Of a stretch of DNA of 35,844 nucleotides, positions 16,365 through 23,412 are shown one piece after another (position 1 is the first letter of the stretch; every line of letters starts with the position of its first letter). Location of the stretch: contig CAMLYK010000006.1 in assembly GCA_946491735.1 (NCBI GenBank), forward strand, positions 1-35,844, read 5' to 3'. Origin of the DNA: an uncultured Clostridia bacterium (GTDB lineage: Bacteria; Bacillota; Clostridia; Christensenellales; UBA1242). The position numbers and the translations under genes are program-made. The notes beneath the pieces were generated by a model. That model was not told the DNA's origin. It did no database searches and saw only the letters and a list, made by a program, of their open reading frames with translations.

Positions 16365-16598
16365 ATAAATATCCGAGGTCGATGTAGGATGTTTATAGAG
16401 TTACATAACTCACAAATAAATTTGCAAATTTGTTTGGATCACCAAACGAATTGAATGTAGTTAAAATGCATTTGCTACATTCACAAGAGATTTCAATATT
16501 TGCACATTTAAACTAAGTGAGTAAATAAGAAATCAAAAATGTCCTATATGGACAAGGTTAGTCGAAAACCAAAAGAAAAATTTAAAAAGGGGTAAAAT
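16365..16598 (+). promoter_or_regulatory. Long multi-hairpin 5' leader of the TasA-like gene
   Basis: The predicted leader contains a chain of hairpins: a 5'-terminal ATAAATATCC/GGATGTTTAT stem, GAGTTA/TAACTC, GTTTGG/CCAAAC, GAATGTAG/CTACATTC, GATTTC/GAAATC, and TGTCC/GGACA close to the Shine-Dalgarno region (AAAAAGGGG). Every other gene in the window has a short leader or none. I cannot match it to a riboswitch class. It could stabilise a heavily used mRNA or be a regulatory RNA. Confidence 0.55.
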
Positions 16599-17243
16599 AT
16601 GACAAAAACAAAGAAAAAGAAAATGACCAAGTCAACCTTTGCCATCATTATAATGGCGGTGGTTATGGTCGCTATGCTCGCATTCGGTGGTACTTATGCT
16701 TACTTTACTGCAACAGCTAAAGAAAAAACCACTACATTCACAACAGGTAGCGTTCAATTGGATGCTAATGAAGCAACATTTACAGCATCTTTGACTGATG
16801 TTGTTCCTGGTGATTCTTTAACTACTGGAGCTTTGACATTAGAAACTACTTCTACTGGTACTAACTCATATGTAGCTATTAGATTTACTATTAGCGCTGG
16901 AGATGCAGTATTGACTGGAACATCTCTTGAAGATGTTAGCGACATGTTATCAGCTACTCCATATGATGGTTCTACATGGGTAGCAGCTTCTGGAACTTAT
17001 CCAGGTGTATACGTAGTTGCTACTGGTACAACACCTACAAAAATTCCTACTTCATCAACAATCAATATCACTGATGCAGCATTGGTATTCCAAGCTGAAG
17101 ATGATTGGGTACAAGGTCAAGTTTCTAGTACAAATAAATTGATGAATGCTACTATAACAATTACAGTTGAAGCTAGATCTGTTCAATCAGACAACTTTAC
17201 TGCAACAACTGCTGATAACGTAGCAGCTGAATTATTCGCATAA
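16599..17243 (+). CDS. TasA/camelysin-like secreted protein, expressed copy
   Basis: The 214-residue product has a basic start, one hydrophobic segment (about 13-33) and a SipW-type signal sequence ending FGGTYAYFTATA, then a beta-rich domain. It resembles TasA/CalY (peptidase M73 family name), which form biofilm fibres. Conserved family features are VVPGD, YVAIRFTI, DDWVQG and LMNATITITVEARS. AAAAGGGG precedes the ATG, and a promoter with a long leader drives it. Codons 17-38 lie in a 64-bp inverted repeat shared perfectly with the opposed silent copy. It is probably secreted to the surface and polymerised; no SipW peptidase gene is in the window. A terminator follows 11 bases after the stop. 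Confidence 0.88.
   Translation: MTKTKKKKMTKSTFAIIIMAVVMVAMLAFGGTYAYFTATAKEKTTTFTTGSVQLDANEATFTASLTDVVPGDSLTTGALTLETTSTGTNSYVAIRFTISAGDAVLTGTSLEDVSDMLSATPYDGSTWVAASGTYPGVYVVATGTTPTKIPTSSTINITDAALVFQAEDDWVQGQVSSTNKLMNATITITVEARSVQSDNFTATTADNVAAELFA
16648..16711 (+). repeat. Left arm of 64-bp perfect inverted repeat
   Basis: Identical, reverse-complemented, to 18039-18102 over 64 of 64 bases. It codes for the hydrophobic segment and FGGTYAYFTA motif of the TasA-like protein. Similarity drops abruptly at both edges. Confidence 0.95.
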
Positions 17244-17253
17244 TTGATTGATT

Positions 17254-17280
17254 GAAAAACTCGCTAATGCGAGTTTTTTC
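17254..17280 (+). terminator. Terminator of the plus-strand TasA-like copy
   Basis: The AAAAACTCGC/GCGAGTTTTT stem has a TAAT loop and ends in a T tract, 11 bases after the stop codon. Confidence 0.92.
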
Positions 17281-17358
17281 GTGCCTAAAATCATACAAAA
17301 ACTTTTAATTTTGTAAAATTTATCTGATTTTTAATTCATTTTATATATATTTAATATC

Positions 17359-17386
17359 AAGTAAAGCAAAATATTTTGCTTTACTT
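17359..17386. repeat. 28-bp perfect palindrome at the centre of the invertible segment
   Basis: A fully self-complementary 28-mer has AAGTAAAGCAAAA as its half. Its centre (17372.5) is within three bases of the midpoint of the inverted repeats (17375). It could be a third bidirectional terminator or a protein-binding site. The motif ATCAAG recurs nearby (about 17356, 17418 and 17436). Confidence 0.7.
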
Positions 17387-17478
17387 TATTTAAATATATT
17401 ATGTATGTATATTTGTTTATCAAGTAAATTTATATTATCAAGCAGGTTTTTATTTTTTTTTGTGGGGGGTGAAAAATA

Positions 17479-17506
17479 AAAAAAGCCGACTGATATCGGC
17501 TTTTTT
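17479..17506 (-). terminator. Terminator of the minus-strand TasA-like copy
   Basis: An AAAAAAGCCGA/TCGGCTTTTTT stem with a 6-base loop lies just beyond the stop codon of the opposed copy. A/T tracts on both sides make it usable in both directions. Confidence 0.92.
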
Positions 17507-17521
17507 CAATTAAGTTCTTAA

Positions 17522-18106
17522 TTAATCGAACAATCCAACTAATTGAGCAACTGCATCAGTGTCAGTCAAGTTAGAAGCCTGGATTGATCTTGCTTCCATA
17601 GTGATTGTTATGGTAGCACTCATCAATTGCTTATCACTTTGAGTAGGGTTACCCTGATCCCAGTTATCTTCAACTGTTACAGGAAGAATCAAAGTTGATA
17701 ATGGAACTTCTACTGTAGTAGTTACAGGTACACATGTTGTTTCATTAGAACCATAGATATAAATGTTTTCAGTTCCAGAAGGATACCAACCATTACCACT
17801 ATCAGCTACAATGCTGTCTGCGCTAAGAGTCAAACCTGAAGCTGCAGTAATTGTGAATCTAATAGCTACATAGTTACCTGTTGTATCAGTTGTCGTAACA
17901 GTCAATGTAGCATCATCACTAAATAATTCGTCACCTGGCAATACGTTATTTGCAATACCTGTGAAAGTAGAACCTTCACCATCTACGCTCAATTTTACAT
18001 GACCAGTAGTAATTGATCCTGTCTTGTCAGTAGCAGAAGCAGTAAAGTAAGCATAAGTACCACCGAATGCGAGCATAGCGACCATAACCACCGCCATTAT
18101 AAACAA
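17522..18106 (-). pseudogene. Silent TasA/camelysin-like cassette lacking its N-terminus
   Basis: The open frame codes for about 190 residues of a second TasA-like protein: FGGTYAYFTASA signal end, LPGDELF, YVAIRFTI, EDNWDQG and LMSATITITMEARS. The first 16 or so residues found in the expressed copy (basic start and beginning of the hydrophobic segment) are absent. A TAA stop lies in frame directly before a TTG, and there is no Shine-Dalgarno sequence, so it is probably not translated as it stands. Beyond the 64-bp identical block the two proteins are clearly diverged. The body carries no stop codons or frameshifts and has its own terminator, which fits a stored cassette rather than a decayed gene. 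Confidence 0.8.
18039..18102 (-). repeat. Right arm of 64-bp perfect inverted repeat
   Basis: Reverse complement of 16648-16711 without a mismatch. It encodes the start of the silent cassette in the same reading frame as the left arm. Confidence 0.95.
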
Positions 18107-18224
18107 TTAAATTTTTTCAATTCGTTATTTTCGCTTTTTATAATATTATATATTATAAAAATTGCACTTCATTTTAAATTCAAGTTCAAAACCTATAGTG
18201 AAAATAAGAGAATGTAGAAAGTTT

Positions 18225-18305
18225 AGATTGTCCCCTCATAAAAGAGAGATGACTGTCCGAAAAAGAAGTTTTTTGCTAGTCAAAAAACGACAATAAAGGA
18301 CAAGT
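18225..18305 (+). repeat. 81-bp direct repeat, copy 1
   Basis: Matches 18357-18437 at 79 of 81 bases. It includes an inner GTTTTTTG/CAAAAAAC hairpin and a 15-codon frame beginning ATGACTGTCCGA (MTVRKRSFLLVKKRQ). The surrounding 330-base gap has no other gene. Confidence 0.85.
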
Positions 18306-18356
18306 AACATATAAATTTAAACTACTTACAAAAGGGGAGTAATGAGGGGAAAAGCC

Positions 18357-18437
18357 AGATTGTCCCCTCATAAAAGAGAGATGACTGTCCGAAAAAAGAG
18401 TTTTTTGCTAGTCAAAAAACGACAATAAAGGACAAGT
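18357..18437 (+). repeat. 81-bp direct repeat, copy 2, with terminator-like stem
   Basis: The second copy touches the stop codon of the minus-strand gene. Together with the gene end it forms a stem of about 16 bp (AGAGAGATGACTGTCC against GGACAAGTCATCTCTCT, one bulged base), likely the terminator of that gene. An ATGAGGGGA/TCCCCTCAT stem precedes and overlaps it. Its two differences from copy 1 fall in one codon and change Arg to Lys in the 15-codon frame. Confidence 0.8.
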
Positions 18438-19333
18438 CATCTCTCTATTTCCACTATTTTCAAATCCACTGCATCTTGATAGACAATATAATATCCTTCG
18501 CTCAATGGATCTTCTTGATCTATTGGTAGCCATTGGTAATTTTTACCCAGTTCTTCAGGGACGGGAGTGTTGTAGTTGCATCTAATAGCGTAGCAAATGT
18601 ATTTTATCTCATCATTTTCATATATCGCTCCAATTGAATATTGTTCTCCCTCTTCATTGAGTTTTACGAATTTGCTATCTTGAATCAAACTATTTAGATC
18701 CTCATCAGGTGGATAATTTTCGAATATGAATTTGAATTGCGGAACAATTGATTCCATGATTGTGTGGACTTTTGAATTATCATTGGAATCGTTTGAATTA
18801 TCATTTTCTAAACTATTTGAAACGATCGTTTCGTTTGACGAATCTGTAGTTTGTTCCGTTTGTAATTTGGTTGAATTATTTTTTTCATAAAAGCATTTTT
18901 TGTATTCACAATTAGCGCATTTATCAAATTCTTCTGCTACGTCTTCTGTGTTGGAGACATTTGTTTCAGATTTGTTGTCTTCCAAGTTTGAAAAGACTGA
19001 ATTGTCATCAAAATAATATCCTGCGTAAGTCCCACCTGCTAGTATTACATTATTGTCCTCATTTGTGTCGATGATTGCAGAATAAAAGTCAGAGTTCATA
19101 TCAAAATCTCCAACAAATGAACTCTCATAATATCCGCCTCTATCAATGAGATTTGCACTGAAAACTTCGTTGTTATGATAGATTCCCAATTTGCAATATC
19201 TGCTTAGTTTTTCCACATTGTAGAGTCGTAATTTGCACTTTAATAAATCGTCTTCTTGATACAGAGTCAAAATACCTCTGCCAGTGTGATTATTTTTGTC
19301 AATGTTTGATAGGATAATTGTTTTACTTTTCAT
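18437..19333 (-). CDS. Unknown two-domain protein with central Cys cluster
   Basis: The 298-residue product has an N-terminal beta-rich domain (about 1-112, including CKLGIYHNNEVFSANLI and FVGDFDMNSDFYSAI), then a linker with a three-cysteine group (C139-x2-C142-x4-C147) and a long Ser/Asn-rich disordered stretch. A C-terminal domain (about 195-298) ends with NYQWLPIDQEDPLSEGYYIV. I recall no function for this arrangement. No signal peptide or membrane segment is present. A TATAAT lies six bases before the ATG and no Shine-Dalgarno sequence is present, so the mRNA is predicted to be leaderless. The stop codon lies in a terminator-like stem formed with an 81-bp repeat. Confidence 0.8.
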   Translation of the reverse strand: MKSKTIILSNIDKNNHTGRGILTLYQEDDLLKCKLRLYNVEKLSRYCKLGIYHNNEVFSANLIDRGGYYESSFVGDFDMNSDFYSAIIDTNEDNNVILAGGTYAGYYFDDNSVFSNLEDNKSETNVSNTEDVAEEFDKCANCEYKKCFYEKNNSTKLQTEQTTDSSNETIVSNSLENDNSNDSNDNSKVHTIMESIVPQFKFIFENYPPDEDLNSLIQDSKFVKLNEEGEQYSIGAIYENDEIKYICYAIRCNYNTPVPEELGKNYQWLPIDQEDPLSEGYYIVYQDAVDLKIVEIER

Positions 19334-19339
19334 ACTTAT

Positions 19340-19345
19340 ATTATA
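19340..19345 (-). promoter_or_regulatory. -10 box of the unknown two-domain gene, predicted leaderless
   Basis: TATAAT on the minus strand, six bases, then the ATG at 19333. The -35 region is not convincing. Confidence 0.6.
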
Positions 19346-19555
19346 ACGTTCAACATTTTTATATATGACAAAAATTTTGTAAATTTATGTTATTTTTTTT
19401 GTAAAAAGAATGAATTTAATGTTTTTTTCTGCTTTTGGAATAAAATTTATTTATTTTTAATATATTATTCATTAAATATAAAATATATAGAATGAATTTT
19501 ATATAAATATAGATTAAATAATAGGTAAGTTTTTTACATTTTGAATGTCAAGGAA

Positions 19556-19584
19556 TTGACATAAAATATTCAATATGGTATTAT
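19556..19584 (+). promoter_or_regulatory. Promoter of the propeller-like lipoprotein gene
   Basis: A perfect TTGACA (19556-19561), 17-bp spacer and TGG-TATTAT (-10 at 19579-19584). Start near 19591; the leader carries GAGGAT before the ATG at 19624. The preceding stretch 19346-19555 is A/T-rich with no other feature seen. Confidence 0.82.
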
Positions 19585-19623
19585 TAGTCTATCAATTTGG
19601 CAATAATATTTACGAGGATAAAA

Positions 19624-21066
19624 ATGAAAAGATTTAATTTGAAATTGAAAGATTTTACTAAAATTTTGGTATGCTTGATTCTAATTGTTTTCACATTGGG
19701 ACTGGCAGCATGTGGTCGATCTAATAATGATAATTTTACCTATCCGACCAGCCAGCTTGAAACTGTTGGAAATGGCGGCATGGCGGTGAGGAAAGGCGAT
19801 TATCTATATTTTGTGAATGGGTATATCTCTTCTGCTGATATGGAAACTCAAAACGCCAGTTATACTGTAGGTGCTTTGATGATAGCAAAACTAGATCAAA
19901 GTGGTAATATTATTTTGAATGAAGACGACCTTTTAGATGATGAATATTATCGCACTATGAGTGACAGGCTATGCGGTTTCGAGGCAACAGGATTATACAT
20001 TTTTGGAGATTATTTATACTTTACTAGTCCGTGTCAAGAAAATGAGTCTGGAGATGAAGTTTGGGCACAAAATCGTGTTGATTTCTACCGAATCAGATTG
20101 GATAGATCTGGAGATGTCGAAAGATTGTATCAATCTGAAGTTGAACATTCCAATCTTGAATACGAATATTATTACAATGGTTCGAATGTATATTTGTTAG
20201 TTTATGAAAAAGAAGCCAATTTGGACAATTCGGATATCACTAATCGTCTGCTTAGAATTGATGCCAATTCAAAAGATGTGCAGACTATAGACACCAATGT
20301 TAGCAGTGTGGTGATGTCTGATACCAACAATGAATTTATAAGCAATGCATATGAAAAAATATTTTACGTTCAAGACAATTCTGAGTCTGAAGATGCGGAC
20401 TATGCATATGTTTTGAAAAGGTATGATATTGTCAATAACAATTCTACTGATTTTAGGACATCAAATGACGATATGACAGCACTATTTGTCACAAACAATT
20501 ATGTCTATATCACTGATAACACTAACAGCCGTTCAATAATGATGCGTGCTAGTTTAAGTGGCAATTCAGGATTTGAGAGAAGCGGACCTATTAATACAAG
20601 TTTGTATTCTACTTTAGTCATGACGCCTGAGGGCAATTGCATAGTTGGAATCAGATCAGAGAGCACAACAATTGAATTCTTTATCTACGGGGATGACACT
20701 GCTTCATGCGTGATTGAAGATAGTGAAGAGAGTGTGACGTCTGTCACTTTCATTGGTTTTGCTAATGGATATGTGGTATATTATGATAACAACAACGCAA
20801 TAAAAATGGTAAGCTATGCTAACGTGATGAGCAATTCTAATGCGGAAGTTATTACAGTAGCTACGTTGAGCGATATCAATACTTCATATTTCGATTTGGA
20901 CGGTGAATATCTATATTTCTATAAAACGGTAGGCAGTCATAGTTATTTGCACAGACTTGCAATCAACAACAATTTTGATGAATCAGAAGAGATGATTGGT
21001 GTTTATTTAGAAGAAGATATTCCAGAAGAAACTGAAGAAAGCGAAGAAACAGAGGCAACAGCATAG
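19624..21066 (+). CDS. Lipoprotein, predicted beta-propeller-like (DUF5050-type)
   Basis: The 480-residue product has a lipoprotein signal with the lipobox LAAC (C30). The mature part shows repeated patterns such as GDYLYFVNG, GDYLYFTS, NNYVYITD and GEYLYFYK, typical of DUF5050-like propellers on the outer face of the membrane. The C-terminus is a low-complexity Glu/Thr tail of about 18 residues. A TTG 27 bases upstream is in frame, but it would place extra residues before the lipoprotein signal; the ATG at 19624 has GAGGAT at the proper distance. A shared bidirectional terminator ends it. Confidence 0.85.
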   Translation: MKRFNLKLKDFTKILVCLILIVFTLGLAACGRSNNDNFTYPTSQLETVGNGGMAVRKGDYLYFVNGYISSADMETQNASYTVGALMIAKLDQSGNIILNEDDLLDDEYYRTMSDRLCGFEATGLYIFGDYLYFTSPCQENESGDEVWAQNRVDFYRIRLDRSGDVERLYQSEVEHSNLEYEYYYNGSNVYLLVYEKEANLDNSDITNRLLRIDANSKDVQTIDTNVSSVVMSDTNNEFISNAYEKIFYVQDNSESEDADYAYVLKRYDIVNNNSTDFRTSNDDMTALFVTNNYVYITDNTNSRSIMMRASLSGNSGFERSGPINTSLYSTLVMTPEGNCIVGIRSESTTIEFFIYGDDTASCVIEDSEESVTSVTFIGFANGYVVYYDNNNAIKMVSYANVMSNSNAEVITVATLSDINTSYFDLDGEYLYFYKTVGSHSYLHRLAINNNFDESEEMIGVYLEEDIPEETEESEETEATA

Positions 21067-21095
21067 ATATTGAAAATTTAATTTTAAAATTATAC

Positions 21096-21126
21096 AAAAA
21101 ATAGAAGTCTAGCTTCTATTTTTTTT
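21096..21126. terminator. Bidirectional terminator
   Basis: An AAAATAGAAG/CTTCTATTTT stem with a TCTAG loop has A and T tracts outside. The loop contains the stop codon of the minus-strand gene. Confidence 0.9.
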
Positions 21127-21867
21127 CTTTTTCTTCAAATTCTTTTTCATATTTTCTAATTTTTCTTTTGTTATAGGTTCGGCTTTTGTGGCAGTCATTC
21201 TTCTGGCAATCATTATCTTTGTGTCGTTAGTCGGACTCAATTCTTTTAGGTATCTGGTCAATTTGCTTATCAAATCATCAAAATCTTCATCAGTTTTTTG
21301 AGAACTATGTTGATATATTGTCAATATGTTTGCATTCACTTTTTGATTGTTAGTCATATTGGTATATGTGTCTTTATCAAACGAATATGTGATTTTCAAC
21401 CCTGTCACATTCGCGCTACGGTATTCAGTACTAGTGGTTTGTATGACATATGCAACGCGAAGTTTTTGCATCAAAAATTCTGGATCAAAATTGATTGAAG
21501 ACATGAACATTGCCTTGAAATTGTCTATCAAAAATTCTTTGTGTTTAAGTATTTTATCGTGAGGTTTGATCAGTTTTGTAAAGTGTTTATAATTTGTCCT
21601 GACGGTGTATTTATATGTAGTGTTGATTTTCTCTGTTGCCATATTAAGTTCAGTAAATTTTCCTATTTGTGTCTTGTATAGTACAATATTAGATTTTTGT
21701 AAATCATTGTTTGGAGTATCGTAATAGATAAAAGTTTTCTTAATCTTTTCTTCAAAATGCATATTGTATTTACCAAAAAAAGAATTGAGTTCCAAAACTT
21801 TATCCTTTGTCTTTTCACTGAACATTTCAAATCTGCGCTTTTGTCTTATGATATCTAATGCACGCAT
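21109..21867 (-). CDS. Unknown lysine-rich protein, possibly CYTH-like
   Basis: The 252-residue product is basic, soluble and ends in a lysine-rich tail (KKNLKKKKKNRS). The segment TFIYYDTPNNDLQKSNIVLYKTQ at about 45-67 resembles the YYDTxxxxL..xxxxLR strand pair of CYTH/triphosphate tunnel enzymes, and later beta strands (VTGLKITYSFDKD) could fit such a barrel. The usual ExExK start is replaced by HFEEKIKK. This is a suggestion, not an identification. AAAGGGG precedes the ATG. Confidence 0.7.
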   Translation of the reverse strand: MRALDIIRQKRRFEMFSEKTKDKVLELNSFFGKYNMHFEEKIKKTFIYYDTPNNDLQKSNIVLYKTQIGKFTELNMATEKINTTYKYTVRTNYKHFTKLIKPHDKILKHKEFLIDNFKAMFMSSINFDPEFLMQKLRVAYVIQTTSTEYRSANVTGLKITYSFDKDTYTNMTNNQKVNANILTIYQHSSQKTDEDFDDLISKLTRYLKELSPTNDTKIMIARRMTATKAEPITKEKLENMKKNLKKKKKNRS

Positions 21868-21945
21868 ATTTTACCCCTTTATATAATATAGTTTATTTAA
21901 TATTGAAAAAAAAATCAAGAAAATGTAGAAATATTTTTATATATT

Positions 21946-21954
21946 TGATATAAT
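21946..21954 (+). promoter_or_regulatory. Promoter of the RsmF-like gene, predicted leaderless
   Basis: Extended -10 TGA-TATAAT, six bases, then ATG at 21961. The -35 region is weak, as often seen with an extended -10. Confidence 0.7.
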
Positions 21955-21960
21955 TTTAGC

Positions 21961-23268
21961 ATGATTGATTTAAATAACAATTTTTTAAAGCGAATGCAGT
22001 GTCTTCTTGGCAGTGATTATCCTGCTTTTTTAGATAGTTTCAACAAGGCAGAACAAAAGGGTATTTATGTGAACAATCATAAAATGGATACTAAAAAATT
22101 TTGTGATATAATTGATTTTGAAATTGAACCGATTCCATACGAAAGCTCTGGCTTTTATGTGGATAATTCAAAAAAAGGTAAACATCCACTTCATCATGCG
22201 GGTGCTTTTTATGTTCAGGATCCAAGTGCTATGTTTACAGTGAATGCATTAAAGTTTCGCGGAGATGAAATTGTTTTGGATATGTGTGCTGCTCCCGGCG
22301 GAAAATCTATTCAAATTGCAAACAGAATTCCGGATGGGATTTTAATAAGCAATGAGGTGATCAAATCAAGAGCTAAAATACTTTATTCGAATATTGAACG
22401 AATGGGCTTGGACAATGTAATGGTCACTAATGAAAATTGCACGACCATTTCTAAAGCATATGCGAATCAGATTGACGTATGTTTAGTGGATGTACCATGT
22501 AGTGGAGAGGGAATGTTTAGGCGCGGGGAGGACTACATTCGAGAGTGGAACGAAAATTTACCCAAAATGTGTAGTATAAGGCAACTTGAAATTTTAGAAA
22601 ACGCAAATGTATGTTTGAAAGAAAATGGTTATTTAATTTATTCTACCTGTACGTATTCTACAGAGGAGAATGAGGAAGTGGTCCGTACTTTCATGTCACA
22701 GCACAAGTATGAATTGATAAATATTGATTTTCCATTTACACGCGGAATAGATCTAAAAGAATCTGTTCGACTGTATCCACATCAAGTGCGTGGAGAGGGA
22801 CAGTTTGTGGCGGTGTTGAAAAAGTTAGAAAAAAATGAAACAAATGCGTATGCACAAATGAATCTAAAAGAAAATAAAAATTTTGAAAAATTTTTGCAAA
22901 AATACACTTATTTGGATAAAAAAGTGTATGATTATAAAGAATTTTCTTATATAGTTAAGGATTTGTCATTCGTTAAAAAAGATGTAAACTATCTTTCATT
23001 AGGCGTATGTCTTGGTGCTGACAAGAAAAAATACATTGAGCCAAATCATTATTTGTTTTCCGCATATGGAAATACTTTTAAAAATAAAATAGACATTCCA
23101 TATTTTGATCCGCTTGTTAAAAAATATCTAAAGGGCGAAGAATTGGATGTCCAGATGAGCGATGGCTTTGGTGCCTTAATAATTTCAGATTGTGCTTTGG
23201 GCGGATTTAAAATAAGTAACGGTAAATTTAAAAATCTATATCCTAAAGGTTTGAGAAATTTCAATTAA
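21961..23268 (+). CDS. RsmF/NOL1-NOP2-Sun type rRNA cytosine-C5 methyltransferase
   Basis: The 435-residue product uses SAM to methylate cytosine C5, probably in 16S rRNA. The SAM-binding motif DMCAAPGGKS lies at 107-116. The two family cysteines are C180 in DVPCSGEGMF and C230 in STCTYSTEENE; by analogy C230 attacks the base and C180 assists release. DPSAMF before the SAM motif is also conserved, and the C-terminal ~150 residues resemble the PUA-like extension of the RsmF/YebU subgroup. No Shine-Dalgarno sequence is present and the transcript is predicted to start at the ATG. Exact target position cannot be read from sequence. Confidence 0.9.
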   Translation: MIDLNNNFLKRMQCLLGSDYPAFLDSFNKAEQKGIYVNNHKMDTKKFCDIIDFEIEPIPYESSGFYVDNSKKGKHPLHHAGAFYVQDPSAMFTVNALKFRGDEIVLDMCAAPGGKSIQIANRIPDGILISNEVIKSRAKILYSNIERMGLDNVMVTNENCTTISKAYANQIDVCLVDVPCSGEGMFRRGEDYIREWNENLPKMCSIRQLEILENANVCLKENGYLIYSTCTYSTEENEEVVRTFMSQHKYELINIDFPFTRGIDLKESVRLYPHQVRGEGQFVAVLKKLEKNETNAYAQMNLKENKNFEKFLQKYTYLDKKVYDYKEFSYIVKDLSFVKKDVNYLSLGVCLGADKKKYIEPNHYLFSAYGNTFKNKIDIPYFDPLVKKYLKGEELDVQMSDGFGALIISDCALGGFKISNGKFKNLYPKGLRNFN

Positions 23269-23352
23269 GAGCATATTTATATAAAATTTTGCAAAATTTT
23301 GCTGTTTTTTCGTTATTTTTTTATTTTTTTTGAAAAATTTTTAAAAAAGGTA

Positions 23353-23381
23353 TTGAAAATTTATTATTATTGCTGTATAAT
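23353..23381 (+). promoter_or_regulatory. Promoter of the coiled-coil membrane protein gene
   Basis: TTGAAA (23353-23358), 17-bp spacer, TATAAT (23376-23381). Start near 23388; AAGGAG precedes the ATG at 23413. Confidence 0.8.
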
Positions 23382-23412
23382 ATAAAAAACCAAAATAAAA
23401 AGGAGAAGTGTT

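Larger units (their letters stand above)
16648..18102. other. Predicted invertible TasA-like switch segment
   Basis: This 1455-bp segment is bounded by the inverted repeats. It holds the bodies of two opposed TasA-like genes, each ended by its own terminator. Inversion between the repeats would keep the reading frame: codons 1-17 of the expressed copy would join the minus-strand copy to give an intact protein of about 209 residues, and the present expressed copy would lose promoter, leader and N-terminus. The recombinase is not in the window. Confidence 0.6.

Noticed and set aside
17522..18106. Silent TasA-like copy as a normally expressed gene from TTG or an internal ATG
   Set aside because: No Shine-Dalgarno sequence, an in-frame TAA immediately upstream, and an incomplete hydrophobic segment. 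Some expression from an internal ATG cannot be excluded, because a TATAAT occurs at the repeat edge, but it has no suitably placed -35.
18225..18437. Direct repeats as a CRISPR array
   Set aside because: Only two 81-bp units with a 51-base gap, no regular spacers and no cas genes.
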